Shown: positions 43,120 to 54,564, numbered from the stretch's first letter. The stretch: 64,000 bases of DNA from Pseudoips prasinana (GCA_951640165.1 OX621257.1:12473201-12537200), one strand, 5' to 3'. Notes: generated by a model from the letters alone, not told the origin. Program-made: numbers and translations.

Positions 43120-43631
43120 TAAATATTAGTGGTAATTATAAAAAAATATCAATGTGCAAACTTGTTCTAAATATTTTAATAATAAATCACACAAGAAGGA
43201 GGAAGTACATTTTTAGAAAGCGCATAAATTTAAATTATGCCGTATGAAACATTCTATTAGAGCGAGAAGGATGCATATTTTTATTGTTAACTTTGAAGTT
43301 GGCACTAAAATTCGTAATACGAGTCAGTAAAGTCGCTAGCAGAATCTGTTAATAAACGAAAACGTTTTCAAAATTTCTGTAACCAATTATAACTTACCTA
43401 CTCATGGATAACTATATGAAGCAAATTGGACCATTCGTACGTAGAAATTTTGCTGAAACTTTTACGTATTGGCCCCACTAAGCCCTTAAAGGGTACAAAG
43501 AGGGTTGAGGTAACTTGTTTTAAAAGTTTATGGAGTTTAATTAATTAGTATGTTTTGAATGAGAAGTTTTGGGTCTATCTTAGAGCTAAGTAGGCAGCTT
43601 CACCGCAGGCTTCTACTTATAATATTAAGTA

Positions 43632-43766
43632 CAGACGCCAGCACGTCAAGCTACCCCAACCTGTCAAATATCTTTTATCAATTTTCAACTTTATCACATA
43701 AGCATAAGGTACACATTCAATTGGGGAAATTTGACAGTTTGGAGCAGCTTGATGTGCTGGCGTCAG
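43632..43766. mobile_element. Short TA-flanked MITE
   Basis: Inverted ends CAGACGCCAGCACGTCAAGC and, reversed, CTGACGCCAGCACATCAAGC, with TA on both sides. A second copy with an internal insertion is at 57517-57795. Confidence 0.7.
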
Positions 43767-44049
43767 TACATAAGGATGAACGATTCTAAACTTTCTTAAA
43801 GTTTATTCGTAGGTAATAATTATTATAACGGGTCCACATGACTTCAACTAAAAGGTGCTTTAGAAACTAAAGTCTTGACGTGATTAAGGCCTGATATAGT
43901 CTTTGGTTAACTGCCTCGTTGGTTTAGAGGTTGAACCATATATAAAGAGATCATAGATTGAAATGAAATCCTGGGTCAAGTAAAAAAGTATTATGTCAGG
44001 AAGTTTTTTACTATTGAGATGAATACCTAACAGAGAATAGGGCAGCAGC

Positions 44050-44440
44050 TTTTGTATGACCATCAAACTGCGAGATGAAGAAGAGCGTGGCGATTATGGC
44101 ATATCCCCCCATTCTTTGGAACGGCTTTTATCCAGCAGTGGACGTACTTTGGCTGACATGATCAAGTCATTAGCATGGCTCATCTAATGGTAAGCGACTA
44201 AGTGCAAGTCGGATTCGCGCATAAAGGGATTCGTACCATTATCTATAAAACGACAAAAAAAAATCAAGTTTGTTGTATGGGAACCTCTTTTAAATATTTA
44301 TTTTATTCTTAGTATTTGTTGTTATAGCGATTACAGATATACATTATATGTGAAAATTCCAACTGTATAACTTATCACGGTTCATGAGACACAGCCTGGT
44401 GACTTACGGACAGTCAGACAGACAGCGAAGTCTTGTGTGG
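44050..44440 (+). repeat. RTE tail and degraded CCGGCC repeat
   Basis: 44080-44165 is a plus-strand RTE 3' tail ('TCCAGCAGTGGACGTACTTT'). 44203-44440 follows the short CCGGCC variant ('GTGCAAGTCGGATTCGCGCA') with many changes. Confidence 0.55.
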
Positions 44441-44482
44441 CAGTGCGTTAGTTGTCCCGAGATATTTATTTATTTTATTAAT

Positions 44483-44745
44483 TGAGGTTCATTTACTAAG
44501 TCCATGAAGTAAAATATCATTTATGAGTTTCCGGGTCTCACGAAACAACTGCAATGAGACTATCCTAAAAAATAATCGTAGCAATTTCCAAATTTATTGT
44601 TATTACGTTTATATTTAATAAAATTAAATTTATCGCACGATTTCATAAAACTAGAAATTTCCGAAAACATGTTTTTTTTTTCAAATTAATAACATAATCG
44701 TTTATTTCTCTCAAAAATGTGTAAGAGTACAAAAACTAACATTAA
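44483..44745. repeat. Unassigned interspersed repeat, copy 1
   Basis: About 260 bases starting ATTGAGGTTCATTTACTAAG; the second copy is at 48910-49178 with roughly 85-90% identity by eye. It is flanked by a direct repeat of about 30 bases containing GGACAGTCAGACAGACAGCG (44407 and 44763). There is no ORF. Confidence 0.6.
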
Positions 44746-44799
44746 ATGGTGACTGGTGACTGACGGACAGTCAGACAGACAGCGAAGTCTTAGTTATAA

Positions 44800-45548
44800 A
44801 GACAAACAAGCAGCTGGGTCACTTGATGTTAAGGGATAACCGCCGCCTATGTACACTGGCAAGACCAGAAGAGTCACAGGTGTGTTGTTGGCCTTTAAAA
44901 GTCAGTAAACAAGTGTTGCTGACCTTTCCTCCCACCCTAATGAGCTCTCGCGACCTACGTCACTCTCAGAAACACATTAAGTTATTAATGTTGTTATTAA
45001 GGAATTTCTTCTGTAATGTGGAGTTTTTTCCCCAGTTGGACTGTTCTTAGAGCAAAAAAAATAAAGAAAACCAATTATGTTAAGCGTATAAATAAGTAGT
45101 GCTTACATACTCTTTGGCTGTATCAAAAAAAGAACAAAGGGCTTAAAAGGGTTATGTTGTGAATAAAACTCGAGGAACATTTCATCAAGACATGAGTGAA
45201 GCCAACTCCTTGAACGCCAATATTGCCAGATCAAATCATTATTAGGAAACGTACTAGATTTGGGCTACACATTTTTCATTGGATTTTATAAAGCCTATGT
45301 ATTAATCATAAAAGAATCTTTTATGACACCGTAAAGAAAGTAAAAAATATTATAATTTACTTATTAAAAATAACAATCTTGTATGACAGCATCCAAGTAA
45401 AGGTAAATTTACATCACATTTTTTGGCATTGTAAAAAAAAAGTTGTAAAAATAAAAAAAATATTCAAACTATTTTATTTTATGTGGTAGTTTTAATATAA
45501 AGTCGGCCAATTATAAACTATAACCTCACCTGGTTATTGCACTAATTC
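44800..45548. other. Intergenic stretch, no gene seen
   Basis: AT-rich. 44815-44960 resembles a repeat also seen at 21140-21290 ('AGCTGGGTCACTTG', 'CACTGGCAAGACCAGAAGAG'). No convincing frame. Confidence 0.4.
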
Positions 45549-46974
45549 GCCCACTTTTACAATTGTTTTTAGTTGTAGTATCCTGACTGTTAAGCCAGAG
45601 GTCCGAGTTCGATCCCCAACCATGACAAATCTTTGTGTTATGAGCACGATTATTTGTTCATGTCTGGGCAGTGCCGGTTTTAGCACTACCAGCGCCCTGG
45701 GCGCGATTCATACGGCGCCCCCCTCCCCCTTATTTTACTCGCGCCTTCTAACTGCAAAACCATTCGAAAAACTGGCAAAGTACGAATTAGATTCGCATTC
45801 GAAGGGTTCCGTACCAGCAAACAAAAAAAAAAACATTTCAATGTACCTAAGTTATATGCAGGCGAATACGATTATATGCAAATATTCATACATAAACCCC
45901 CTATATTTTTAAATATTTCGTGTTCAGTTTGATTCCTGTACTCGTGATCTATAAGATGTTACTCGCCAAATTTCATAGTTCAACGATAAGTACCCTATAG
46001 GTTTTGATACACTTGATAGTGTCCAAATTTGATAGAATGCGCTGAATAAATGGCCATATCTTTTTTTTACGTAAACTTAGCAGTGTGATTTGTTCACAAC
46101 TTCATGGGACCATAGACTTGAGTATACAATTCAAATTGCAACTTGATACACACATCGCCGAAATACAGGGTCAGGTACAAAAAACTATAAGATCTCACAT
46201 TTTTTTTAAATAACTGTAATTGTTATAGGTATCCAATAAAGCAAAGAAATAGAGTTTAATACTTGTTCATAATGTTATTTTTTTCCTATAAATATATATT
46301 TGAATGTTCCATAGAACTTGGCACTTATTTAGATCTCCATTCTTTTTGCGGCCAAGCCGTCAAGCATAATTTTTGTATTGAACTCGGCTCTCCTTTTTTA
46401 CTTTTTTTTATCTTTTTGGTGAGCTAAAATTTTACTTTTCTTGCCTTTTTATCGTCAATGTTTTCTGCAATTTCGTTTTCCATTGATAAACTGGCTAAAT
46501 TTGTTAACCTAGATTAGGATATTGTTGGCGTAGATAGGTATTTATCAACTTAAGCTTTGAAAAACTCCTCTCTGCACTAGCAACCGTTACAAGTATAGTC
46601 AATAATATTAGCAATGCTATCTTCTGTCTTTAAACACAGGTTGAATTTCTAGTTCCTGAGCCAATTCTTTCGCTGTTAAAACGGCGCTTTTGAAGTCAAA
46701 GTATTTCTGTATCCTTCCTAGAAATCACAGCACTTTTTCAATATTTCTGTGTATTAATTCCATGTCCGTTGATTGAGGAGATTTACTAACGATATTAATT
46801 AGTAAAAGTATGTCATACCAAACAACAAATGAAACTATGAAGCTGAAATCTTTTAATTGTGCGGCAAGAGTAGTAGCCTCATGAGAGATTTGAACATCAG
46901 TTTTCTAACTTTCAATAGCCAAAATAATTAGTGGGTCATGGATGGCACTAATTTGATAACGTACTGCTTTAACA

Positions 46975-47500
46975 CTACTTAGCCCCGGTGCCCATCGGTA
47001 TCGGTTGGCATCGGTGCGGCCCGGTAGAGTACGGGCGCCTTACGGCGGTTTCGGGCGCCTAAGAGCTGCCTCGGCAGTCGTAAGCATGCCTAAAGACGCC
47101 GTAGCTGATTTTGGGTAGCCACAGAATAGTTCCGGCGGCAGAAACATCGCAGAGCAGTTGTAACGTTACGTGAAAATAGTTGTGCGTGTGTATTTATAAC
47201 GGTGGATTGGGACTTAGTTCTCTTTGTTCATCTTGCTGAAGAAGAAGAGAAGTTTGGATCCTTAAGGCAAAGAAGAATATTTTGGGTGCTTACGGCAGCC
47301 TGCTAAGGCAGGCCGCAGTCGCCCGACGCAGCTCTCAGGCGCCCACCCACCAGATGCCCACCGATAGTAGGCGCCCACTATCGGTGGGAATCGGTGCGGC
47401 TCGGTACAGCTCGAGCGTTTTACGGCGGCTTCTGGTGCCTGAGAGCTGCGTCGGGCGGCGTCGGGCGCCGTTAGTCTTGCTTCCCAATGTGAGTCACTGA
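46975..47500 (+). mobile_element. GC-rich Harbinger-like insertion within hAT
   Basis: Terminal blocks share 'ATCGGTGCGGCYCGGTA', 'TTACGGCGG' and 'GAGAGCTGC' words. The centre (about 47206-47290) encodes 'DWDLVLFVHLAEEEEKF' then 'RQRRIFWV', like the start of PIF/Harbinger (HARBI1/ALP1-like) transposases. The hAT coding sequence stops at 'HWEA' on one side and resumes at 'VKAVRYQ' on the other. The exact ends are uncertain. Confidence 0.5.
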
Positions 47501-47586
47501 GCTTTTTTTATAGTATGTAATCCCAAATGATCGGTTAGAATATTCCATCGATGAACAGAAGCTGAAAATAATGAGAAGAACCTCCA

Positions 47587-47655
47587 AAATCAACGGTAAA
47601 ATCAGTAACTTTGTTTGGGGTCCCCAAACAAAGTTACTGATTTTACCGTTGATTT
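47587..47655. repeat. Perfect 34-bp hairpin, 1-base loop
   Basis: Arms 47587-47620 and 47622-47655 are exact reverse complements around a single T. It lies in hAT coding sequence, which is normal up to the arm and then replaced by its mirror image. Confidence 0.95.
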
Positions 47656-48909
47656 AGCTGCATTACATAGTGCAAGATTAAACTATGTCAGCCACATGGT
47701 ACATAAACAGCTAAGGGATTATAGTCTAAAATTCTCCTTTGAATACCAATATTTTTCCTTTTATGTTCGCCCCGTTGTCATAACCCTGACCCCTACAATC
47801 GTTCAAATCTAGTCCGTATTTATTTAAGAATTCAATAATAACTTCAGGCAGTCTTTCACCAGTCGACTCATTGACGGGTATAAAGTCTATAAAATGTTCT
47901 TTTACTGACATTTTATTGTCATCTGATGATAAATCAACAAATCGTAGTTTCAGTGAAAATTGTTCTACATGACTAATGTCAGGAGTACAGTCAGCTATAA
48001 TAGAATAATATTTCGATTTCTTTGCGCGCGATATCATTTCGGACTTAACTTTTTCGCGCATCAGCTGCATCAATTCATTTTGAATATCTTTACCGCAATA
48101 GTGGTATGAAACATCACCCTTCATGGCCAATTGCAAGTGCTCCTGCATAACTGGATCAAATTTAGCTAGTAGCTGTACTAAGCCCAGAAATTTTCCGTTA
48201 TTTGGTGTAGGTATATAGTTTATCTGAAGTACCTCTAAACGCCATATTGTTTTCAAAACATTTATAGACAAAACAAATTCGAATCAGTTTTTGCTCTTGT
48301 CCATCTATTGTTTTTCCTGTTTTTTATCGTAATTCTGTATCAATCCATTAAGGGTAAAACTTCTTATAAGAAGTGCTATTCTCATGAATTTTTAACATTT
48401 ACATTATCACGGCTATTTGCAACAAAAACAATAAACTCGATCCCTCGAAACGGAGTATATTAACCAACAACGTTGAATTGTTTCGTAACTTCAGGATTTT
48501 TTGGGAAATGAGAATTAGAGAAATATCGGCCTGTGTCATTCTTCGGATAATTTTCAATGTATTTTTTTAATGGGCCATTAGATATTATATTATTATGATC
48601 AAATTCTTTGCTATTTCGAGTAAGTGTAAGATATATCCGAAACAACAGTGCTAATGTCATCTAGAATTTATATTTGTTGCACTTCACCATTATCTGAATA
48701 GCATCATTATTTTTGGCCCAATTTTTGTAAATTTATTGAAGTTACGTATACATATATAAACACCATAAACGTTTGTGCCCAGCGCCCTGGGCGGTCGCCC
48801 AACCGCGCCCTACCCTAACGCCGCTACTGTGTCTGGGTGTATCTATAGCATGTACATACGTACCTACGTATTTAGAAATATATAAATACGTTTATTAGTG
48901 TTAGTTATT

Positions 48910-49178
48910 GAGGTTAATTTACTAAGTCTATGGTGAAAAAAATCATTTCTGAGTTTCCGGCTCACACAAAACAACTGCAATAAGAATATCCTAAAAAATA
49001 ATCACAGCAATTTCCAAATTTATTGTTATTACGTTTATATGTAATAAAATAAAATTTATCGCGCGATTTCATAAAACTAAAAATTTCAGACTACATGTTT
49101 TTTTTTTAATTAATAATATAATCGTTTATTTCTCTCAAAAAGGTGCAAATAAAAGTACAAAAACTTACATTAATTTTT
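48910..49178. repeat. Unassigned interspersed repeat, copy 2
   Basis: Second copy of the 44483-44745 repeat, with shared strings such as 'CAATTTCCAAATTTATTGTT' and 'CGTTTATTTCTCTCAAAAA'. It is followed by a LINE-tail-like sequence ('GAGAGCTGGAGTCTGTAGTA'). Confidence 0.6.
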
Positions 49179-49779
49179 AACCTTTGAGAGAGCTGGAGTC
49201 TGTAGTAGCCTCGAGACCTGTGTGGCAAATTTCCAGGCTCTCTCCTCCCTGCAGCGATTTGTATTTTTTTTTAAAGTACAATGAATTTGTTACAATACTG
49301 TAATTGAGAGACAATATTCGGGTACATACAACATTGTGGAAAACATGCATGCATAGCTGTGTGAGTAGATTTTATTCCACTTATTAAGTTTTCAGTTTCT
49401 GTATAATCGAGCCAGTTTGTTACAGTTTTTTTGCATTGTGCCTTGCAAATTGAATATATTATGTGCAAGAGTTTATTGAGTTTATTATCACAAAACAAAA
49501 TTGGACCTGGTAACACTTGCGTACGAGATCATAGGCGTAAATGCCATTAGGGAAGTATGAGATCTAAAGTGATAATCTCAAGTCTTATTCTCAAAGATCA
49601 AATAAATTTAGGTAAGTACAACATTAAATGAAGGTACGTGTAAAGTGAAATAGGTAATCTTCGTTGGTGGTGGATATTAACATTATTTACCTATAATATT
49701 AATGCGAGGGAATTTTATGATGTAAGAAAGTAGAATAGTTTTTTTTTAATGCAAAATGGGTTTGCGCTTGTCCACGATC

Positions 49780-50243
49780 TCACCTGATGGTAAGTGAAGA
49801 TGTGGTCGAAGGTGGACCGCGCGTACCCATAAGATGCCTGTTCACTCTAACCTTGAATAAACCCATGTTATATGAGTCTGGAAACACGTCGTTAGGGAGG
49901 TTGTTCCACAGCTTAGCCGTGCGTATGATGAAAGAGGAAGCAAAACGCTTCGTACAGCATAATGGGATGTCAACAACATAGCGGTGGAGAGCCTCCCGAC
50001 GCCTCGTAGTCCGATGAAAAAAAGGGAGATGGAGGGATAAGTTCATGGAGGTCTTGAGCGCATTCTCCATGAAACAGCCTGTAGAAATCGATAAGCTTGC
50101 AACCTGACGCCGATGATCCAAGTTTTGCTTTTTACTTGTTAGGTCTCTATCGTCGATTATCCTGCGAGCGCGTCTGTCTATCGAATCCAAAGAGTCTAGC
50201 TGATACTTTGCGGAGCCGTCCCAAAGATGAGAGCAGTAGGTAC
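49780..50243 (-). pseudogene. jockey/CR1-like LINE C-terminus, 3' part
   Basis: Encodes 'LDSIDRRARRIIDDRDL', 'FFHRTTRRREALHRYVVD', 'RFASSFIIRTAKLWNNLP' and 'GLFKVRVNRHLMG', the usual end of such LINE polyproteins. Upstream the frame is 'YCSHLWDGSAKYQL' and is cut by the LTR element at 50244; it resumes at 54339. The last codons lie near 49780. Confidence 0.75.
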
Positions 50244-50562
50244 TGTAAGCACACTCGCAGCTGCAAGAGGTATTTCTATACGGGATCTAGGGAGATCTTC
50301 TCAATGATAACACATGTGTTCACAAACAATCACTGATTTTATTTAAAATAATTATATTAGATTCACAATGTTTACTTTAGCACACCATTTTTATAACTCT
50401 TGACAAACATCAATCCAACGTAACACCATACTTTTTTATTTGATTCGAATTCTATTCTCATTTTAAAAGCTATGTTTAGTTATTTTAATAAAATGACCAG
50501 AGCTACTAGCTATCTTGATAAAAAAGGTTTTATTCTATAGGAGGACAGGTAATATCATTACA
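50244..50562 (-). repeat. 3' LTR of the Ty3/gypsy-type element
   Basis: 319 bases; plus-strand start TGTAAGCACACTCGCAGC, end GGTAATATCATTACA. Differs from the other LTR at about 50466 and 50525. Confidence 0.9.
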
Positions 50563-52382
50563 TCACCCCCTCCCCAAAAAAAAATTTTGGAAATCTTGAA
50601 ACACTTCCAAAATTCTCTTACCTTCCTACATTATAACTGTCTACCTATGTTGGGAGTTATCAAATACATAGGTGCAATAAAAAAGAGTAGAATTGAACCC
50701 AGGACCCGCTGAAAGTCTAGCAAATGGGAGTATAAGTCCGACTTGCTCAAAGTATAAAAAAAACCAACCAAAAATTATACTTTCAAGGCCCTAATTCTAC
50801 TTTCCTAACACTAGCTAAACACTACCTAATTATAGCTATCCTAGCTAAAATAAAATATTAGTCAACCTTCACACACAAAAGCTTCAATGATCATACTTGG
50901 TCCTATCACCAAGTGAAAGTACAGAAAAAAAAAATGAAATTAAATTATTACAACTTTTAACCATTTAAATAAATCATAAATTAATGATCTGAAAATAATT
51001 ATTTTAAAAGGGCAAACTTAATTATAACAACTGGTTAAAAGTTTAATCCAAATTAAATTATCACAACAGTTGACCGTTCAACTAAATTATTAATGATAAT
51101 CTGAAATGATTAATTAGAACAAGTGGTTAAAAATTAATTGAAGCATGTATAAAAGTTGGCTAATGGCTATCCTATTATAAAACCTAACTGCTAAACTATC
51201 CAAAATAATTGATAACAAAAAGATATTAATCTTATCAATCAAGGATGGGTTCCAGAGAGTCAGGACCATGATGGAAGATCATATACCAACCAAGATTAAT
51301 GAAAAATAAATATCTCATTTATACCAATTTAACCTACCCTATCATCTATTTGTCCCCAGACATGAAAATAAAAGTGTTAGGTAGAACAGGATACCCATCA
51401 ACATCATGGAGTCCATGAGGTTCTCCCACATCTATCGGCTACTATGTGCTAGATGTGTGATGCCAATGAATAATTAAATTCTATCACCCACTCTTAACTA
51501 TTGACGGAAATATCCCCTTAATCTACGCTTCACCCATTTCCTAACTCCCTATCTCTACCTGGATATTTACTTCTTGTAAATCCCGTTATTCATTTTCCGA
51601 TCTTCCATCATGTCCATTGTGGTTGTACTGGAACACCGCCCCTGGTCATCGTTGCTCTCGTACGTTTCACATGAAAACAAAATTTATGCGCGAAAGTATA
51701 TTCATATATTTGACAAATAAAATAAAATTGTAATTATAAACATTCTCATCAGTAACATAAGTAAACGGCTTATCTATTCTACCACTACCATAACAACAGC
51801 AATAAAACTCACAGTCTTATCGCAGCGCCATCTATCGGGTCTATTAACAAATCTAAGTCTAGTGGTTCACCCTTAAACTTAAGGTAAAAAAAAAAAATAT
51901 TCGCCAGATATTCATACAAAATTTTTATGCGAATCGGGCCAGCCGTTTCGGAGATGTTTGGTCGCAAACACCGTGACATGATAATTCCACATTTTTGATG
52001 TAATCTATAAATATCGTATGTTTTCTGGCATAAACAACATAATAACAAGACTTGGTTAGTCTAGGAGGCTTTCATTGCTTCTCCAGACAATGAAAATCCT
52101 GTGTGTGCCTCAAAAACGACTCTTTTCAGGGTAACACCTGATAATCATATAGCAGCGCCACTTATACATCATCACCACCAATAAAATAAGTCATAAGTGT
52201 GATGACTATAGTCAATCATAACCCGTATTAAAATTATGAAAATACATGGGCTACGCCCATGTCCAGCAGTGGACAACATTAATATTATAATTGTATGCTA
52301 ATCGTACAATGTTAGATAACAATAACGGAACAAATAAAATAACTCTCATTAGACATAGGAGCCCAGCATACCAAGTATTTAT

Positions 52383-53927
52383 TCAAATCTCCCTTGTCTG
52401 GAATGATTTCATCCGATTGATATGTACTGTGTCGGATCTATTCCGTCCAGGCTTTCGCACCACATAAGTGACATCACTTACACGTCTAACCACCACCGAT
52501 GGTCCTATAAATAAACGTTGTAATTCGTGGTTCTTACCAGAAAATCGTCCCGAAGAGCGTATGATAACTAAATCTCCCGGCCGGAACTCTCGCCTTGTTC
52601 TCCTGTCGTAGTTGACCTTTTCCTTGTGACGTACCTGAGTTATGTTATATACCGCTTTTTCCGTTAAATTGCCCAACGAAGTGACCTTATCATCACTAAC
52701 TCGATCTCTCTTTCTTTCATAGACTTCGCTATTAATTACTGGCGAAGAATTCTTATTTACTACAAAATTATTATTCTTACCAATCTTCTTGTCAACATTT
52801 TGGTGACATTTGACATGACTGTCAGAATTTATTTCAAAACAATTAAAAAATCTTTGGTCTTGGCAAAAATAGACCACTTCCGTCCCAATGACTATTCTAC
52901 TCTTAGCAAAGTCCATGACCACGGCATTCGCATTCAAAAAATCTCGTCCTAAAATTAAGTGGCATGCAAGATCTTCTATAATATAAATATTATTACAAAA
53001 TTCCTTACCGTTAATATAAAAATTAACTTTAGCTGTTCCAGTCCTATCGATCGTCCTTCCATCAACGCCTTGTATAGAGCCGACTGCGGTTCCTGTCGAA
53101 CCTAATCCTAATCTACGCGCCATCGTTCCCGACATACATGACACCGCGGCTCCTGTGTCTAAGAGAGCTGGACATGAAATGTTCTTATACATAACCCTAA
53201 TATATGGTGTACTATTTCTAAAACTATTAAAAAAATTAAATACTTCCTTTGTTTGAGCGCCATTTTCACACGTCGCCTCGTTCTGCTGACTCGAAGCTGC
53301 CTGATGTGTGACGTTCAATGCCGCCGACGTTCTTTTCCCCCCCAGCGTCACATATCTGGAGTTGGCTAATGGTTGACGTTCTGGTCCCGCTTGCACATGT
53401 GGTGTCGGGGAACGTATCAAATTATCTTCATTATGTGGTTTTAAATCGTCCATATTATAAATATCCTTTAATTGTAAAATTAATTTCTTTAATTGTTTTT
53501 TATCTTCTAGTAGCGATGTTGCTAATTTGTGCTTGTAAAACGGTGCTGAGGATTTAATGAACTTTATTACAAATTTCCTTTCATCTTTGATTTCGGCCTT
53601 GAACGCCAATTCTTGTAGTCTATAAAAATACTCTAAAATGTTTTCATTATAGTTCTGTCTCGTCATATAAAATTCTTCCGTATAATCAATAGTCGCTGGA
53701 AATTCCTCTAGAAAAGACTTTTCAATGTCGGTAAATTGTGTTGCCGTATCTACTATTATATTGTAGAACGATAATGCTGCTCCTTGTAGAAAAGACGGGA
53801 TGATTGCTACTTTTTCTTCATCTGATAACCTTTTCACAATAGCAAATCTTTTAAATTGTTTTAAAAACTCCTTCGCATCTTGTTTTAAACCATTAAATAA
53901 TTGTATATTCACGTTTGTCGACTCCAT
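52383..53927 (-). CDS. Gag-protease-integrase-tail fusion ORF of LTR element
   Basis: An uninterrupted 514-residue frame. Residues 1-150 are a helical Gag domain (retrotransposon Gag type, 'FLKQFKRFAIVKRLSDEEK'). About 240-345 is a retropepsin-like protease with the catalytic 'ALLDTGAAVS', a glycine-rich flap region and 'HLILGRDFL'. From about 425 to the end is the C-terminal domain of an integrase ('RPGDLVIIRSSGRF', 'GPSVVVRRVSDVTYVVRK'). RT, RNase H and the integrase catalytic core are absent, yet the frame is kept across the deletion. No zinc knuckle is visible. The product could still form particles; that is an inference. Confidence 0.85.
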   Translation of the reverse strand: MESTNVNIQLFNGLKQDAKEFLKQFKRFAIVKRLSDEEKVAIIPSFLQGAALSFYNIIVDTATQFTDIEKSFLEEFPATIDYTEEFYMTRQNYNENILEYFYRLQELAFKAEIKDERKFVIKFIKSSAPFYKHKLATSLLEDKKQLKKLILQLKDIYNMDDLKPHNEDNLIRSPTPHVQAGPERQPLANSRYVTLGGKRTSAALNVTHQAASSQQNEATCENGAQTKEVFNFFNSFRNSTPYIRVMYKNISCPALLDTGAAVSCMSGTMARRLGLGSTGTAVGSIQGVDGRTIDRTGTAKVNFYINGKEFCNNIYIIEDLACHLILGRDFLNANAVVMDFAKSRIVIGTEVVYFCQDQRFFNCFEINSDSHVKCHQNVDKKIGKNNNFVVNKNSSPVINSEVYERKRDRVSDDKVTSLGNLTEKAVYNITQVRHKEKVNYDRRTRREFRPGDLVIIRSSGRFSGKNHELQRLFIGPSVVVRRVSDVTYVVRKPGRNRSDTVHINRMKSFQTREI

Positions 53928-54019
53928 AGTTTCTTATTTTTCTCTCGTTTTCTTGTATAATCTCTCTCCCCTTTGAAAACTTCAAAATCTTTTCAAATAA
54001 CCAAAGGCGCCTACCACCA

Positions 54020-54338
54020 TGTAAGCACACTCGCAGCTGCAAGAGGTATTTCTATACGGGATCTAGGGAGATCTTCTCAATGATAACACATGTGTTCACA
54101 AACAATCACTGATTTTATTTAAAATAATTATATTAGATTCACAATGTTTACTTTAGCACACCATTTTTATAACTCTTGACAAACATCAATCCAACGTAAC
54201 ACCATACTTTTTTATTTGATTCGAATTCTATTCTCATTTTAAAACCTATGTTTAGTTATTTTAATAAAATGACCAGAGCTACTAGCTATCTTGATAAAAG
54301 AGGTTTTATTCTATAGGAGGACAGGTAATATCATTACA
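54020..54338 (-). repeat. 5' LTR of the Ty3/gypsy-type element
   Basis: 319 bases, same ends as 50244-50562. It drives minus-strand transcription if active. The target duplication GTAC follows at 54339. Confidence 0.9.
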
Positions 54339-54500
54339 GTACCTACTCCATGCAGGGTCGGACTTGAGCTTTGTATAGATTTAAAAGCTGTTCCCTCGTG
54401 AAGTACCGTATCTATTTTGGTTAAGCTTTTGGACAACCTTTAACTAAAATCCAAAGGCGTCAGTTAATGTCCGCAATGTTTTCAGCTCAAGTACGACAGT
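54339..54500 (-). pseudogene. jockey/CR1-like LINE fragment, 5' part of the interrupted ORF
   Basis: The minus strand encodes 'LYKAQVRPCMEY', which continues into 'CSHLWDGSAKYQL' at 50243 once the LTR element and one GTAC are removed. This shows that the LTR element entered an existing LINE. Confidence 0.65.
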
Positions 54501-54564
54501 TTGTAAAAATTTGTTACCCATAGTACCTATATTCGAATGAAAACGTATAACATATAATAATAAC

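Larger units (their letters stand above)
46430..48660 (-). pseudogene. hAT transposase (zinc finger MYM-type 1-like), decayed
   Basis: In transcription order: an N-terminal piece 'KYIENYPKNDTGRYFS' (48660-48460). A 181-residue frame (48271-47726) with 'IADCTPDISHVEQFSLKLRF' and 'CRGQGYDNGANIKGK' holds part of the RNase H-like core. Then, after a hairpin and an insertion, 'VKAVRYQISAIHD' and 'LAAQLKDFSFIVSFVVWYDI' (46970-46760). Last is the hAT dimerisation motif 'VTVASAERSFSKLKLINTYL' (about 46590-46530). Stops and shifts lie between all parts. The ORF type is often annotated as 'zinc finger MYM-type protein 1-like'. Confidence 0.8.
45669..48829 (-). mobile_element. hAT transposon (ZMYM1-like), 3161 bases, degraded
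   Basis: Flanked by an exact 8-base duplication TGTCTGGG (45661-45668, 48830-48837), the hAT hallmark. Ends are CAGTGCCGG and, reversed, CAGTAGCGG, both followed by GC-rich 'GCGCCCTGGGC' blocks. It contains a ZMYM1-like transposase remnant (46430-48660), a GC-rich Harbinger-like insertion (46975-47500) and a fragment of CCGGCC repeat (45773-45830). Confidence 0.8.
45549..48960 (+). mobile_element. SINE split by a hAT element
   Basis: The head (about 45560-45668) has B box GAGTTCGATCC and 'TGTGTTATGAGCACGATTAT'. The tail resumes at 48830 with 'TGTCTGGGTGTATCTATAGC'. The break is the hAT insertion with its 8-base duplication. Confidence 0.65.
50244..54338 (-). mobile_element. Ty3/gypsy-type LTR retrotransposon, internally deleted, 4095 bases
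   Basis: Two 319-base LTRs (50244-50562 and 54020-54338) differ at two positions and have TG..CA ends. The target duplication is GTAC (50240-50243, 54339-54342). On the minus strand a TGG-starting primer-binding site follows the 5' LTR (54019 downward), and a purine tract GGGGAGGGGGTGA precedes the 3' LTR (50563 upward). The single ORF is at 52383-53927. No RT, RNase H or integrase core remains. Two LTR differences in 319 bases indicate recent insertion. About 1.8 kb between ORF and 3' LTR is non-coding. Confidence 0.9.

Noticed and set aside
50563..52382. Possible env-like gene between ORF and 3' LTR
   Set aside because: No open frame longer than about 80 codons and no signal peptide or membrane pattern; it appears non-coding or filled with debris.
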